Below, piece after piece: positions 1-11,533 of a stretch of DNA of 64,000 nt. The notes beneath the pieces were generated by a model. It was given only the letters and a program-made list of their open reading frames with translations. It made no database searches and was not told the DNA's origin. This DNA is from Cryptomeria japonica (Eukaryota > Streptophyta > Pinopsida > Cupressales > Cupressaceae). The first letter of the stretch is position 1. Every line of letters starts with the position of its first letter. Position numbers and translations under genes: made by a program. The stretch is from positions 115,169,140 through 115,233,139 of the forward strand of contig NC_081410.1 in assembly GCF_030272615.1 (NCBI RefSeq), in the 5' to 3' direction.

Positions 1-626
1 CTCTGTTAGAGATTATGCCAGATGTATGTTTTTGGCTGCTTCTGTAGTACCAATGTTGATTGATTGAGTGGGCTCAATCAATATGGGTGATCACTCATGA
101 TAATGCTCTGGAAGAGTGTCAAGTCTCCCATCGTTAGGTGCCTTAAAAAGGTTTTCACCCTCAGATGTGTCCTTTATTTTTACCTTTTTGTGATCCATTG
201 CTGCCAGTGACTGGTTGTCAGCAATAAATCCTTTATTTGATTCATTTTTGCGATTGAGAGACTTAGCACTCCCTGGATTGTAGATGTCGTTACTCTGTTT
301 ACTGGTGGAGTCTGTTTTCGAGTTAATGGTACATAAGTAATAGATAATGGACTCATCATTCTGGAAAATTGGTATATCATGTATTTTAGGTTCATCCCAG
401 TCTATGAGGTCAGGAAAGACAAGTGGTAAGGAATTGTTAGGTGGATCAAGTTCAGCTGTTGTAAGTGTCAGGATGGAGGTTTTATCGTGATTGGCTGGGT
501 GTTAAAGAGTTCAAGGATTTCATCGAGGTCCTTGATGGTATCATTTTCTGTATAGACTTGTTCATAATGATGCTGCTCGTTTTCCTTGGCGTCATAGATA
601 TTTTGTGGACCAAATTCAAGGGGTCT
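1..626 (-). pseudogene. E1 pol linker between G-patch and RT, decayed and cut by the window edge
   Basis: This is the continuation of the E1 pol reading frame toward RT, read in pieces across several frames. One piece (minus, about 180-395) resembles the acidic linker of the element at 19.6 kb, where a block about a Pro-Glu-Leu-Ile-x-Trp motif followed by FFQNDE precedes RT; here the related words LIDWDEP and FQNDE appear. No catalytic domain is visible. In-frame stops and frameshifts make it non-coding today. Confidence 0.55.
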
Positions 627-2081
627 CTATTCTGTGTTGCGTGCTTCTTGAGAAATGGGTGCATGACTGCTATTTTCAACAACAGATTCAGTAGCATTAG
701 AATAGCTGCCCCATTCATATTCATTAGAATCAGTCTCAAAGGTATCAACCCAGATTCTATCAGTGATGTGAACTGGTATGTTGTATGGGGAGAATAGGTC
801 TTTGATGATTGATACAAGTCTGATAGTTTTCTTTGATTCGGTATCAGATCCTGCTTCTACCTTTTGTATTTGTTCATATACTGTCCCTCCTTGGGGAGGA
901 ATGATGTTATCAGGAGATGATTCTACTTTGTTGGATATTGGTTCTTGAATATGATCTACTTCTGTAGATGTTGTCTTCTTGTGAATGATGGGCTCCCCTT
1001 GATGTTGTTGCCTTTCTTGATGTTCACGTTCCTTACGGATTGTCTTTGTTGACTCAAATAGTGCTTCTTTCCAGGATTCTTCTTTGTACTTCTTCTTTGC
1101 TTTCCACTGAGGTTTTTGATATTTGCATGGTATCCTTCTTGGTAGTAGAGTGAGTTCAAATCCCAATCCCTTTTTGTCTTTATTGAATTATGAAGGAAGG
1201 TCTAATGGTTCTGTGACGCCTTCTTGACGCTTGCCAATAGATCCTTTGCCCTTGTATCCCATTTGTTGCATGATTAAGTAACCTTTCCCACACAAATGTG
1301 TTGGTATAGGTACTTCTACAGTAGCTGCTCTGTCTTCTTCTTCATCTTTGTATAGCCAACTAAGGATGTCTTTTTCCTCTGATTCATGTGCTAGAGTGTC
1401 GAGTTGGATGAATGTACCATCAAACTTGGTGATGGGTTGAGTTGCTTGATGTGTTGATGTTGTAGGTAATCCATGAGATCTAGGTGATGTTGGTAAGTTA
1501 GCCAAACACATGGGTTCCAAAGAGTATTCCCCCATGCCTTTCTCTTTAATTTTCAGTTTTTGCTTGAAATCTCTAGACTTTTCCTGTTGAAGATTTGGTG
1601 TTAAGGACTTTTGCTTTTCTCTATTATGTGGGACTAGGCTATCTTGGGCTGCCCCTATTGCATTACAATGTTGAAATGGATTATGATCAGCTGATATAGA
1701 AACCTCCTGGCCATTATAGGGAAATTTGACACATTGGTGATACGTAGAAGGCACTGCTTGCATTTCATGTATCCAGGGTCAACCTAATAAGATATTGTAT
1801 GTGAGGTCTATGTCTAAGACCTGGCACATAGTATCCTTCTGTATCGATCCTACTTGAATATGCAACATCACGGTTCCTTTAGATGATCTTTCTTCATAAT
1901 CATATGCTTTTATGGCGATCTTCTTGCGTGGATCAATAAACTCTTCAGAAAAGCCTAATGCACGGATAAGTTTTAAGGTACAAATATTAAGTCCAGCTCC
2001 TCCATCTATTAATACTTGTTTTACTCGGTGTTTATAGACTATGACTTCAATATGGAGAGGATTATTATGTGGATGGCTCAA
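627..2081 (-). pseudogene. E1 pol N-terminus: aspartic protease, G-patch, acidic linker
   Basis: Three open pieces (2081-1779, 1763-1188, 1166-627) share one frame and are separated only by stops near 1776 and 1185. The first piece is a retropepsin-like protease with the active-site stretch VLIDGGAGLNICTL and a C-terminal YNILLG. The second begins with the conserved QAVPSTYHQC block and ends in a G-patch (GKGYLIMQQMGYKGKGSIG), a glycine-rich nucleic-acid-binding module. The third is charged and acidic and includes a Lys/Glu-rich stretch and ETDSNEYEW, matching ETDSHEWEF in the other element. The role would be processing of Gag-Pol. The stop at 1776 is TGA directly after LLG, where the related element reads arginine. 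Confidence 0.85.
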
Positions 2082-2088
2082 TGAGATA

Positions 2089-4223
2089 TTATCGTGCTAA
2101 AAAAAAAGTGAGGTTATGAGGTCCTATCATATGAGCCACCATGGTTTGGAATTTGTCAGCATCCAGATCTTGAGGCAAATTCGTTTCTAATAATGCTTGT
2201 TCCAATATATCTTTGTGTTTTGGCAAAAGTTTTAGCAACTCTAGAATAGATATTTGAGCAGGAGTTTTGCGCAATTTGCTAACTAGATCATATTGAACTT
2301 TGGGTATTGTGTTTGCCATTGACATATGTCCCTTCAAGACATATTTTTGAGCTCCAGTTGTTACGTTGATGGATTCATGATCATGTTGATCTTGGATTGT
2401 GATGACGTTTACATGATTGTCTATAGCGGATATATGATTGATAGTGTTATTGTAGATGTGATTGATACGAGCCCCACATGTATCATTTGAGGTTGAAGCT
2501 CCATCTTTGTTGTAGTTTGGAAGAGGATTCTTAAAGGCTCCATGGTCACCATTTGTCTTGAGACCATCCACCGTTAAATCACCTCTATCAATCATGTCCT
2601 GGACAATGCTTTTCAGTCGCATGCAATCATTTGTTTGATGACCTTTGTTGCGATGAAAATCACAAAAGTGCGAGTCATTCCACCAAGGTGGTTTGATTTG
2701 TGGTTCATAGTTACTAATTGCTGGTAATGAGATAATTTTATTTGCCAGGAGTTCTCTGAAGGTAGACTCCAGTGATTGTCCTAGTGGTGTGTAGACATGT
2801 TTTTGGAAATGGTTGGTGTTACCTCGTGAATTGTTATTAGGCCCTCGATTTGTTTGATTGTTTTGAGCATTGCTGGTGTTGTTGGTGTTGGGTTGACCTT
2901 GATTGGTATTCGGTGCATAAGTGTTAGTGTTTGGGTTAGCACCTTTGGGATTCTTTGTAGCTTGAGGATTTCCTGATAATGCAAGCACGAGTTGTTTAGA
3001 TTTTGGATCATGTGATTCATTGCCTCCTTCGTTTCCATTGTTTTTGTTTCTAGTCCAGAATCTGGATTTGTCTAAGTTATTGTTGTTTTGGTTACTGTAG
3101 TTTGATGAACTTGTTCCTTCTTTGAAGAATTTTAGCGTTCCTTTCTTGACACATGCTTCTTTTACTTGAATGCCATTTTCAATTAACTCAGGGAAAGATG
3201 GTATGCATTGGAGTTTGAGCCTGTAACTCATCTCACCATTCAAGTTGTCGATAAAAATTTCCATTTTCTCCTTTCCAGGGATATCTCGAGGATATCGTGA
3301 AACCTTACATCGCCAACGTTGAAGGAATACCATGAATGTTTCATTGTTTTTCTGTTTGGTGTTATAGACGTCTAGCATGGTGATAGCATGTTGAATATTA
3401 TAGGAATATTGAGTTATGAATTTGTTGACTAGTTCATCAAATGATTTGACAGGAGGTGTGATTTTGGATAACCATTCCATTGTTTGTCCTCCCAAGCTTA
3501 TTGGGAATAACCTCATCAAATAGGTGTCATCACGAGCAAATTCAAGACTCATTGTGCAGAATTCTCGAACATGATCACGGGATCGCTTTTTCCATCATAC
3601 TTGTCAAATTTGGGAACGTCTGAGTTTGGAGGAAAAGGCACCGTGTTCAATCTTCGGTCAATCGGATAAGGACAAATTTCATTTAATGAATACCGTATTG
3701 TTGTCCCTTGTTGCATGTCTTGCATTTGTCTTTGTAACATTTGCATTTGTTGAGTAAGAGCAACCAAAGGTGCATTATTTTGCTGAGGAAAGAGTTCTTC
3801 CCTTGCATTAATCGTAGGTTGAAATGGTGTATGGAACGGTATGTTTTGCTCGGGGATGTTTTGCTATGGGATGTTTTGTTCTGGGATATTTTGCTCAAGG
3901 TCACGTGCTTCTTCTTCTCTTTGTCATTCTTGATATTCGTACTGTTGAGAGCCAGTTCTAAAAATGTCCGTGTCTAAGTCCTCTGGTAGTTTAACTCCTT
4001 TGCTTGTGAGCATGAGCAAATATTTTTCTTTGTCATTTTCCATGAGTCTTTCCACAAGTTTTTGAAATGAAGCGCTTTCCTGACATTCTTGAAGAAGTTC
4101 TTCAGAAATTTCAGTGTCCTCTAGATGTGGACCTTTAAAGGGATTAGATAACCTTCGATTCATGCTCGATTCTGGTGGTGCTTCGCTTTGTTTGTTTTGT
4201 TGAGAGCGAGTAACAGTAGGCAT
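2089..4223 (-). pseudogene. E1 gag polyprotein, broken
   Basis: Gag starts at Met 4223 (MPTVTRSQQN) with a charged N-terminus. A TGA near 3924 and a TAG near 3866 interrupt it around a fourfold EQNIP repeat. A Gln/Met-rich coiled segment follows (QQMQMLQRQMQDMQQ), then the retrotransposon gag core with SLGGQTMEWL and FITQY. The frame must shift near 3555 to join the N-terminal and core parts. The C-terminal half has an Asn-rich, low-complexity region (about 2800-3100) and a variant zinc knuckle CDFHRNKGHQTNDC (C-x2-H-x4-H-x4-C), typical of Tat/Athila gag rather than standard CCHC. It would form the virus-like particle and bind RNA. The final frame differs from protease by one frame. Confidence 0.88.
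3835..3908 (-). repeat. 15-bp tandem repeat encoding EQNIP in E1 gag
   Basis: Four adjacent copies of a 15-bp unit encode (E/stop)QNIP in the gag frame. One copy carries TAG in place of GAG or CAG. It lies between the charged N-terminus and the coiled segment, so copy-number change would lengthen a linker without breaking the frame. Confidence 0.8.
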
Positions 4224-5077
4224 CTAGTAGAAACTTTCTATGACAAAGGGGATAAAAACCTATTCGATATGTTGCTCAGGGGTTGGTGGTTCAAATCGGG
4301 GTATGTTGTAAGTGATGCACTCGACAGGAAAGAATGTTGGATTGATCTTTCCTCCACGATTGATTTTTTGATTGCATGCGGACTTTTGACAGAATGCTCT
4401 AGTCTTCAAAGGTTCCTTGTCAAATTCGTTTGATTTGTTCTAAATATAGAGTCGTACGTGATGAAGGAATGTTTGATGAGATTTGAAGAGTTGACGATTG
4501 ATGTATAAATATTTATTTCTTTTGGCAAATTTCGAAGAACTTGGTTGTTGTTTCTTCAACTCAATGCTATGATAAATATTCTTTCTTCTCAGAATATGAG
4601 GATTAGTCATGCACAAGCGATCAATGGTTTCCTTTGTGTTGTTTTGGATTCAGTTTATCTTGTTTTGGAAACTTAAGTTTTACTTTATCAAAATGAAGGT
4701 TTAGATGCCCCCTCATGACAAAGTGCGTCAAATGATATGGAATAGAGCTTTCTCGATATGGAAACTCAATTTGACAACTTGAAGTTTTAAAACAAGTGTA
4801 TTTTTGGGATAAAATTCGTGAGCTAAAAAGGACCTATTTGCCACTTGTGATGATGTTTCCTGATTTTGATAGGATAGATATGTTTATTGTGTGACTAGTT
4901 TTCAGATTCTGGACAACTTTTGTTTGATTAGAAACTTGCTTTAGAAATAGCTTTCAATACTCTATTTTTGGTATTCTGATTTGACGAAGTGCAGGCTGAT
5001 GAAAGGAGGTTTCCAAAAATGTTTTCAAAATTTTCCAATTTTACCTCTGTTTTGCCCTCTATTTTTCTGGTTTTGAT

Positions 5078-5431
5078 CACGCGCTGAAATAGAGACTCTA
5101 TGTGCTACCGAATGTTCTATACGCGCTAGAGAAAATACTCCACGCGCTATGTTGCCCCCTGCTACGCGCTAACTGGTTTTAATTGGTTAAATTTGTTTTC
5201 TTTGGTTTTAAAAGATCATGCACTAATATGAGCTGCTTACGTGCTACTGTTTATACCCCACGCACTAAAGGTTGACTGTCACGTGCTAAGCTGATGCTTC
5301 CACGCGCTAAGCTATTTTCAGAACACGCTAACTGTAATTGTTGGTTTTAGCTGTTGGTGAAGCACTTCTGTTAAGACTTTATGCGCTAAAGGTAAGGTTC
5401 GATGCGCTAAAATATGATTGCTATGCGCTAA
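5078..5431. repeat. GCGCTA-motif array A in E1 leader
   Basis: About a dozen copies of (A/C)(T/C)GCGCTA or one-mismatch forms (ACGTGCTA, ACGCACTA) occur at irregular spacing of about 20-40 bp. The intervening sequence is not conserved, so this is a dispersed-motif array, not a simple tandem repeat. Many variants differ at the CpG positions. Confidence 0.8.
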
Positions 5432-6925
5432 ACTGCCCTGACTTGTTTGTTTTCTGCAATTTTGGAACTTTGTTTTGAGTTTTCAGTGATGATAGATGAT
5501 TTCTTGAAGAAATAAATGAAAACACAACATTAAAGAAGTAACCTTTTTGCTTTAAAATAAATAGTAAGCGTATATTCTGCGAGGATGTGCTCAAATCCCC
5601 AATGTTTCAACAGGTTTGGATACAAAGAATACACTTCAAAAATACTCTTTATTCAAGGGTCATAAGTAATACCATAGCCCACTACTCTCGATACTCTGTC
5701 AGCTCAAACAACTGTGTCACCCCCTAGAGGGCGCCCATTTTTTTGTCTTTTGCCATAAATTAACCCAAAGTGAATTGCTTCACAATTGAGTAGTTATCTT
5801 GGGAGATATATGGTAAGCGATCTTGGGGGCAGATTCTTCCCCACCCTTGCACTATGATATTACAAATGTCTGGATACTGACTCGGCTCAAAGTTTCTATG
5901 CTAAAGTTCATAATCGGCTTCCTGTTCGGCCGTCAGCGATAAACTCCCTCAGGAAGCTTCCCAACCTTTAGAACAAAGGCTTTACGTATCTCAAGGATAC
6001 TGGGGGAAGGCTAATCATTGCGCACAATCGTTGAAAAAGACTTTCGTCACTTTCCACATTTGATTATAGTGGGTTGGAACACTCGGTGTCAAATTCGTTT
6101 CCCACTTAGGTCGTTCCATTCACACCGGCCAAAAATGGCTTTAAGATTTTTTCAACCCCTCGGGAAGGCAGGCCTGCTAAAGGATTTAAATGCTGTATGA
6201 CTGAAAGCGTAAGAGTAGTCTGGCTTTTTGATCACCCAGTTAAGGGGAGAGCATATACCTTCTACTTTCAAAACAAGGCAAACAAGGTTCTTTTTACCTT
6301 GTAAGTCAATGATTTTCTAGGATCTATATGGAAATGTTGCTCCACGAAAACATGGTGTTTCTTTTATTTCCTTCAAAGCAATGATTTTCTAATCTAGGAA
6401 AAGAACTAGGTCAACAAAGCAAACTTCGATGTTTGGTCAACAAAAGAAATTGATCCAAAGGGGAAGGCCTTCCCTCTTTGATTGTGAACAAAAATTTTAA
6501 AGTGTGGTTCTTTTTCCTTAAAAATTTAAAATTGATCCTTTTATGCACCAAAGGATGGTGAGGTTCTTTTTAATTCTTTGCTTGCAAAAATAAAAGATTG
6601 TATTGTTCCTTTTAATAACCCAAAAAGAAAAGTTTTTCTTCTATGAAAGCAAGAAAGATTTGTGTTATGATTCTTTTTAGATATCCCAAATGAAATGTGA
6701 GTTCAGTTCTTTTTAAAGAAAATTTAGAAGAGGTTCAAATCTTAACTAACTTATCTAAGTTAGTAAAAACTCTAAACTATCTTAATGATCCTAAAAATGG
6801 AGCTCCTATCTGCAGAAAACTTGTTAGAAACCTGCAAAATGTCAAGCAAAACCGTTAGACAAATGTGGACTTCAACAAGTCTAATTTCGCACTCGGTTAC
6901 AGTTTTTAGTTTTTGCCTCTGTCTA

Positions 6926-7203
6926 TGATGCGCTACAGAACAAATTGTACGCGCTACAATGTAATCCGAATATGCTATCTAATAGACCCGACGCGCTAAG
7001 CTATTTTTTAGATGCGCTACTCTGTTTTTCTCCTGCGTTGATGCCTACAGGAAAAGATTAGTGGAAGTTATGCGCTAAAGAAAGGACCTCATGCGCTAGA
7101 GTATAGACCCCACGCACTAGAGTATAGACCTCACGCACTAAACAATGTACGAGATGCACTATAATGTTAACTGGATGCGCTAAGGGATGTTCCCCACGCG
7201 CTG
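6926..7203. repeat. GCGCTA-motif array B in E1 leader
   Basis: A second cluster of about twelve ATGCGCTA/ACGCGCTA motifs, with CpG-decayed forms such as ACGCACTA and ATGCACTA, lies just upstream of gag-distal leader sequence and close to the PBS. Its organisation matches array A. Confidence 0.8.
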
Positions 7204-7269
7204 ATTCTTGTTTCCTGTGTACCTACAAAAGTGCTTATTTTTGAAAACCGATTTGATTAATGGGGTCGA

Positions 7270-7287
7270 CCCCCATGGTGGGCGCCA
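7270..7287 (-). promoter_or_regulatory. E1 primer-binding site
   Basis: On the minus strand TGGCGCCCACCATGGGGG begins at 7287, four bases (TTTC) after the LTR end. TGGCGCC is the usual 3'-tRNA complement start in Tat/Athila elements. It primes minus-strand cDNA synthesis. Confidence 0.82.
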
Positions 7288-7291
7288 GAAA

Positions 7292-8717
7292 TGTATGCGG
7301 GAAAAGCAAGTCAATGAAACTCAAAACGTGAAAAATGGAGCTCAAAGAGGCTTGCTCATACACCCACAGGACTTCTTGGTGCAAGTTATGGAGTCGTGAA
7401 GGATGACTCAACTTCTCAAGGTTGGTTCCATGGTTCTCTATCTCACAAGGTCCCTCAAACCAATGCCTTTGCTCTCATATCACTGAGAAAAGTGGTTTAG
7501 GGATGACAAATGCAAGAACGAGGCATGCTTTTGATTTGATTTAGTATGAATGCATTCCTATCTATGCCTGATTCTATGAGATGTAATAAACTAGATTATA
7601 AGATGGCAAGGTTAGCATAAATTCTATCCTAACATGATATACTTGTCTAACATGTATTTCTTATGATAATGGAAATGTTTCTTAAAATGCTTATTAAGAT
7701 GATTCCTATTCAAAGAGAGGTTAAAATGCTAGATTAAAATGACTATAGCTTAGATGCATGAAACTTGAATCTCTGGATCTTTAAAATGGAGGAAGGAGAG
7801 CTCTATTTATAGCAAAAATAGGGCAATGGATGGTCAAGATTGAAAGAGTTAATCAAGGGTCATGATTGAAAGTTGTCAATCCATGTTTACAATTTGATAA
7901 TTGTCAACATAAGGTTGGTTGAGAGGAGAGGTAGGAAGCATTAAATGCTTGAGAAGACCTCATGGTTACCCTAGGAGGTAAGGGTTAAGGTTAGGTTAAG
8001 GTTATCCATTGGATAAAGCTTTTACCCAAAGGATAAACTCTCGTGCAAAGGTTAAAAGGATAACCATGGTCAAAGCAATAAATGCTTGATGAGACCTTTG
8101 GGTTAGATGGAGGTTAAGTTAGGCGAAAAGTCTCTAACCATGCCATTAAGGGTTAGTTAACCATTAATGGTTTGAAGACTTTGGGGACAAATTTGTAAGA
8201 GTCCTTCCAAATTTGGGGGCATTCAACAAGTCATCTTGTTGAATGGGTAAAGGCTTTATTGCTTTTGGAAGACTTTCCTCCAAATTTGAGAAGTGACCTC
8301 CTCAAATTTAGGGAAAGGGGACAATGAATGGGTTTGGGTTAATTGATTAGGATTAGAAGAATCTAGAAGAATTTAGGAAGGGGCTTTAGGATGCAAGTGG
8401 GAGATGTAGGAAAATGCAAGTGGGTGAGGAATAATAGGATTTAATTAAAATTAAATTAATTTATTTCAACTGTGGTTGCAACTTGGTAATTTGAATAAAT
8501 TAGATTTATTCAATTTGGGGGGAAACTATTTAATTAAATGTAAATTTAATTAAATGGGCTAGAAGGGGGATTTTAATTAAATGTAAATTTAATTAAATGG
8601 CTTAGATAGAAGAAGGGTATATTAATTAAATCTTAATTTAATTAATTAGAAGAATTTAAGAGTAATTTAAATGGATAACATTCACTTAATTAATTATGCA
8701 ACTTTTAGGTGTCTACA
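7292..8717 (-). repeat. E1 5' LTR
   Basis: On the minus strand the LTR starts TGTAGACACC at 8717 and ends CATACA at 7292, about 1.43 kb. A TATA box (TATAAATAG) lies at 7811-7803, preceded by the same CCATCCATTG context as in the E3 LTR. The upstream half is AT-rich with repeated TTAATTAAAT blocks. The partner LTR is outside the window, so the target-site duplication cannot be tested. The flank at 8718 is CTATG. Confidence 0.82.
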
Positions 8718-10160
8718 CTATGTTCAAAGGAGTTTCCCCAATCAATGGAATATTCTCATTATCATGAATTTTGTTACAAAAATCCGCCCATGTTAGTGGA
8801 GATAGGAGGTTCTTTTTGCAAATTTTATTCAATAGGAATTTGCATGCAGGAATAACTTCTTTGTATTGTAGCCAAAACATCACAACCTAAGTCGGTGTGA
8901 TCCAAAGAGAAGCATCTAGGGCAAATATGCAACTGATCTTCTATATCAATCTTTTGGATCCAGAACTTCCCAGCCCCAATAATTTTAACTTCATCGGGGA
9001 TCTTGGTGATTTGATATTTGCAAATGCATATTTTGAGGAAGCTTCCCCATATTTTGTCCTCCAAAATTTCATCAACCGATACAAATGTGCCAATATCTTT
9101 TCATATATCCTTAATGACATTAATATGCTAGTAATCTGAGGGACAGTTGTAGAGTCTTAACCATACCTTACTATCTGGTAATACATGAGTCCAGGGATTG
9201 AAATTGGGTTGTCACTCAATGATGTGAACTTCAATTCCATACAAGATATATGGACCTTTATTTTTAGCTTGCCATTTCTCCTCAATACTCATAAATTCGA
9301 TCATATAGAAGTCATTTGGGAGAATATTGATGTTAATATCCTTTCCCCATTGTGCTCCACACCAAGAATCAAAGTTACCCTTAACCCGTTTTCCACCACC
9401 CCACTTGATGAAAAGCAAGATTCAAGCATATTCGATCTAGCAGAATTAATTTTGTTTTCATCCAAAAAGATAGTAGGTTTTGAAGTATTTATTACGGTTT
9501 ATGATGATGGGGATGAGAGGGGGAAAGGTCCATCCTTGGAAATCAGTATATCCCACTCGATCCGAACAAGGGTACCGATTTTTAGGATGAAAGTTGGATC
9601 TCCAAAACTTGGCATGGTTCATCCTAGAGTTATCTTGCCTGAAGTGCCCATTCCGCAATTGGAAATTACCATGAGATTTCAGAAGGACCATATTGGGTTC
9701 AGAATAAGGATTGCCTCGCTCGATTGCCGCACCAGGGATGCTAGATTCAGGCAGAGGTTGCCAGTTTCAGGGGAACTCAAAAGCGGGATACTTGGCCTTA
9801 TGAAACCAAACTTTATTATTCTAGATGAAACCGTTTTCCTTCCATTTAAGCGAGTCAATGGGGCACTGATTGCCACTTGAGTACGGATTTCCATAATTCA
9901 TTCGCAGTCTGGAATATCTGTCTCCATGGAAAATATCTTTTCGCCCAAAATTAGTCATTTTCTGAGAGGGTTGAAACCTACCTGCTTCAATGGGAAAGGC
10001 AATATCTGCTTCATCGCTCCATGAACCGATCTTTGGGGCAGCTTTATTTTAATTAGGAATCTTCGCAGCCTGCATGCCCAAACTTTGCATATCGGCATCC
10101 TTTATCCTGTTGCCGCTGTCACTCCTCCTGCCTTCAAACGCTGCCATTTCGCTATGAGAA
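8718..10160 (-). pseudogene. DUF4283/zinc-knuckle coding relic, interrupted by E1
   Basis: On the minus strand a Met at about 10146 (MAAFEGRRSDSG) opens a decayed frame. Further pieces follow: 9418-9212 contains DFYMIEFMSIEEKWQ, typical of DUF4283, and 9064-8825 ends in a zinc knuckle CPRCFSLDHTDLGC. The frame is still readable toward 8718 (TWADFCNKIHDNENIPLI), where E1 begins, so E1 appears to have landed inside it. Such proteins occur as LINE ORF1 or as an expanded plant gene family; which applies here cannot be told. There are several stops and frameshifts. Confidence 0.6.
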
Positions 10161-10491
10161 CTAGTTTTCCTCAAAAAAAAAAAAGAGATGTGTTAGAGGT
10201 TTTTATCTTGTGCATGATGAGCATTAACCAAATCTATCAAAGTTTATATTATTTTGGCTAAATATATTCCCGTAGCTATGCGAATTACTATGATAATTTT
10301 ATATGTGGATGAATGAATGTTATGGTTGATATAAAATGGATACGTATGTGTTTGCGTGATTTAACTCATGATGCAAGAATAATTAGGTAGCTGCAGAAGC
10401 AGTCAAACCATGTCAGAAAGGAGGATTGTGCCATTCAAGCCATTAAGCCAGAGTCAAGGTGGTTGGAAGCATTAAAATAAATGAGCAAGGC

Positions 10492-11465
10492 AGTAACTAT
10501 GACACTCATCCAGTAAGGTGAATTGCATTTAGGGTTGTCAATGATGGAAATTCATCTTCAGGTGTTGATAATTCTCATCCGGATTCATTGTCTTATCATT
10601 TTGCATTGATTGGGTCAATTGGTATATACACAACGCTTTATTTTTGATAACCGGTTAGTCTTGGTACCGGTAACATGTATTTAGAACCCGGTTAAGTATA
10701 GGACCCAACTAAGATATTTTGGGACCCTGGTAATGCCTTTAAAGGAATTTATGGTAGCGTGTGAAGGTTAAAATCAACATAATCATCAAATAATGCATAT
10801 CTCACATTATGATCTGACAACCAACATGATTATTTTTCTCATTGAGGCCGACACGGTTAAAAGTTAAGGGGTATTTAATAGAGATCTTTTTAGTGATGGA
10901 TTCAAGGTTAATAGTGATGCGATTTTGGATGCGAATCAATCAGAGATTGATGGTATGCTATTTGACCAATGAGTAAAAGCTTTTGTGCACAATTTCACAT
11001 GCACAATTCCAACTGGTAGGGGCATAACAGAGTATCAGTAAACCGGTTCACAGAGGATTGACAAAGCATTAACCGAAACTTATCCAGCATGGTCATATGC
11101 AATCTATAAGTTCATTTTTGTTTGTAATCATTGTATAATGTTGTGTAAGTCAGTGATACTTCTATTTGAGTAGTAAGCTCTAGGTGGTGAGCTTGATTGT
11201 ATGTGCAATCCCCTCTATGTAATATTTGTATACCTTGATCAAGTATATAAATATTGTGGGTATCATCCCCACCGTGGTTTTTCTTTTTGCAGGGTTTTCC
11301 ACGTATAAATATTGGTGTTGTGTTGCTTCTTCACATGTTATTTGGTTTATGTACTTTAATTTTATTTACTGTTAATATGTTCATATACAATAAGTTCAGA
11401 AATTCATTTACTGGTAGAATATTGATTCACCCCCCCCTCCCTCTCAATGTTCTTGGATTCCAACA
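10492..11465 (+). repeat. E2 5' LTR
   Basis: It matches 31533-32518 along its length, including the CTCATCCGG, CCGGTTAGTCTTGGTACCGG and TTCTTGGATTCCAACA blocks. The right end CAACA at 11465 is certain because the PBS follows directly. The left end is eroded: the TGTTGG start seen in the 3' copy is not preserved here, so 10492 is an estimate. Confidence 0.82.
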
Positions 11466-11482
11466 ATTGGTATTAGAGCCTA
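11466..11482 (+). promoter_or_regulatory. E2 primer-binding site
   Basis: ATTGGTATTAGAGCC directly follows the LTR end. It is one mismatch from the TGGTATCAGAGC complement of initiator Met-tRNA used by Ty1/copia and many plant LTR elements. Confidence 0.85.
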
Positions 11483-11533
11483 GTTCCTCGGAAGAAGTTT
11501 AACCACTTGAGGAAGATCCCAAACTTGGAATCA

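Larger units (their letters stand above)
4224..7286 (-). other. E1 untranslated leader between PBS and gag
   Basis: About 3 kb between the primer-binding site and the gag start has no long open frame on either strand. Long leaders are usual in Tat/Ogre-type elements. The leader contains two arrays of a short GCGCTA-type motif (listed separately) and a purine-poor stretch around 6300-6700. I see no captured gene in it. Confidence 0.7.
1..8717 (-). mobile_element. Ty3/gypsy LTR retrotransposon, Tat lineage, 5' two-thirds (E1)
   Basis: Reading leftward from 8717 there is an LTR, a TGGCGCC primer-binding site, a long leader, gag, aspartic protease, G-patch and the linker that precedes reverse transcriptase. 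RT, RNase H, integrase and the 3' LTR would lie left of position 1. Gag, protease and G-patch are clearly homologous to those of the plus-strand element at 15449-30425 (same LNICTL protease core, same QAxPSTYHQC block, same G-patch), but this copy keeps the N-terminal gag and the leader that the other lost. Frames are broken by several stops and frameshifts, so it is a dead copy. The lineage call rests on the domain order, the extra G-patch and the PBS type. Confidence 0.9.

Noticed and set aside
5078-5431. CRISPR-like array because of regularly recurring short motif
   Set aside because: The repeats are only 6-8 bp, spacing is irregular and the context is a plant retrotransposon leader.
6018-6200. 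60-codon frame in the E1 leader
   Set aside because: Too short, no recognisable motif, in a region otherwise full of stops.
9185-9880. 231-codon plus-strand open frame
   Set aside because: The minus strand in the same place carries DUF4283 and zinc-knuckle motifs in order, whereas the plus frame shows no recognisable domain. I treat it as chance, though its length is notable.
11254-11502. 82-codon frame across the E2 5' LTR end
   Set aside because: It lies within the LTR and PBS and recurs at the 3' LTR as 32302-32673; explained by the repeat.
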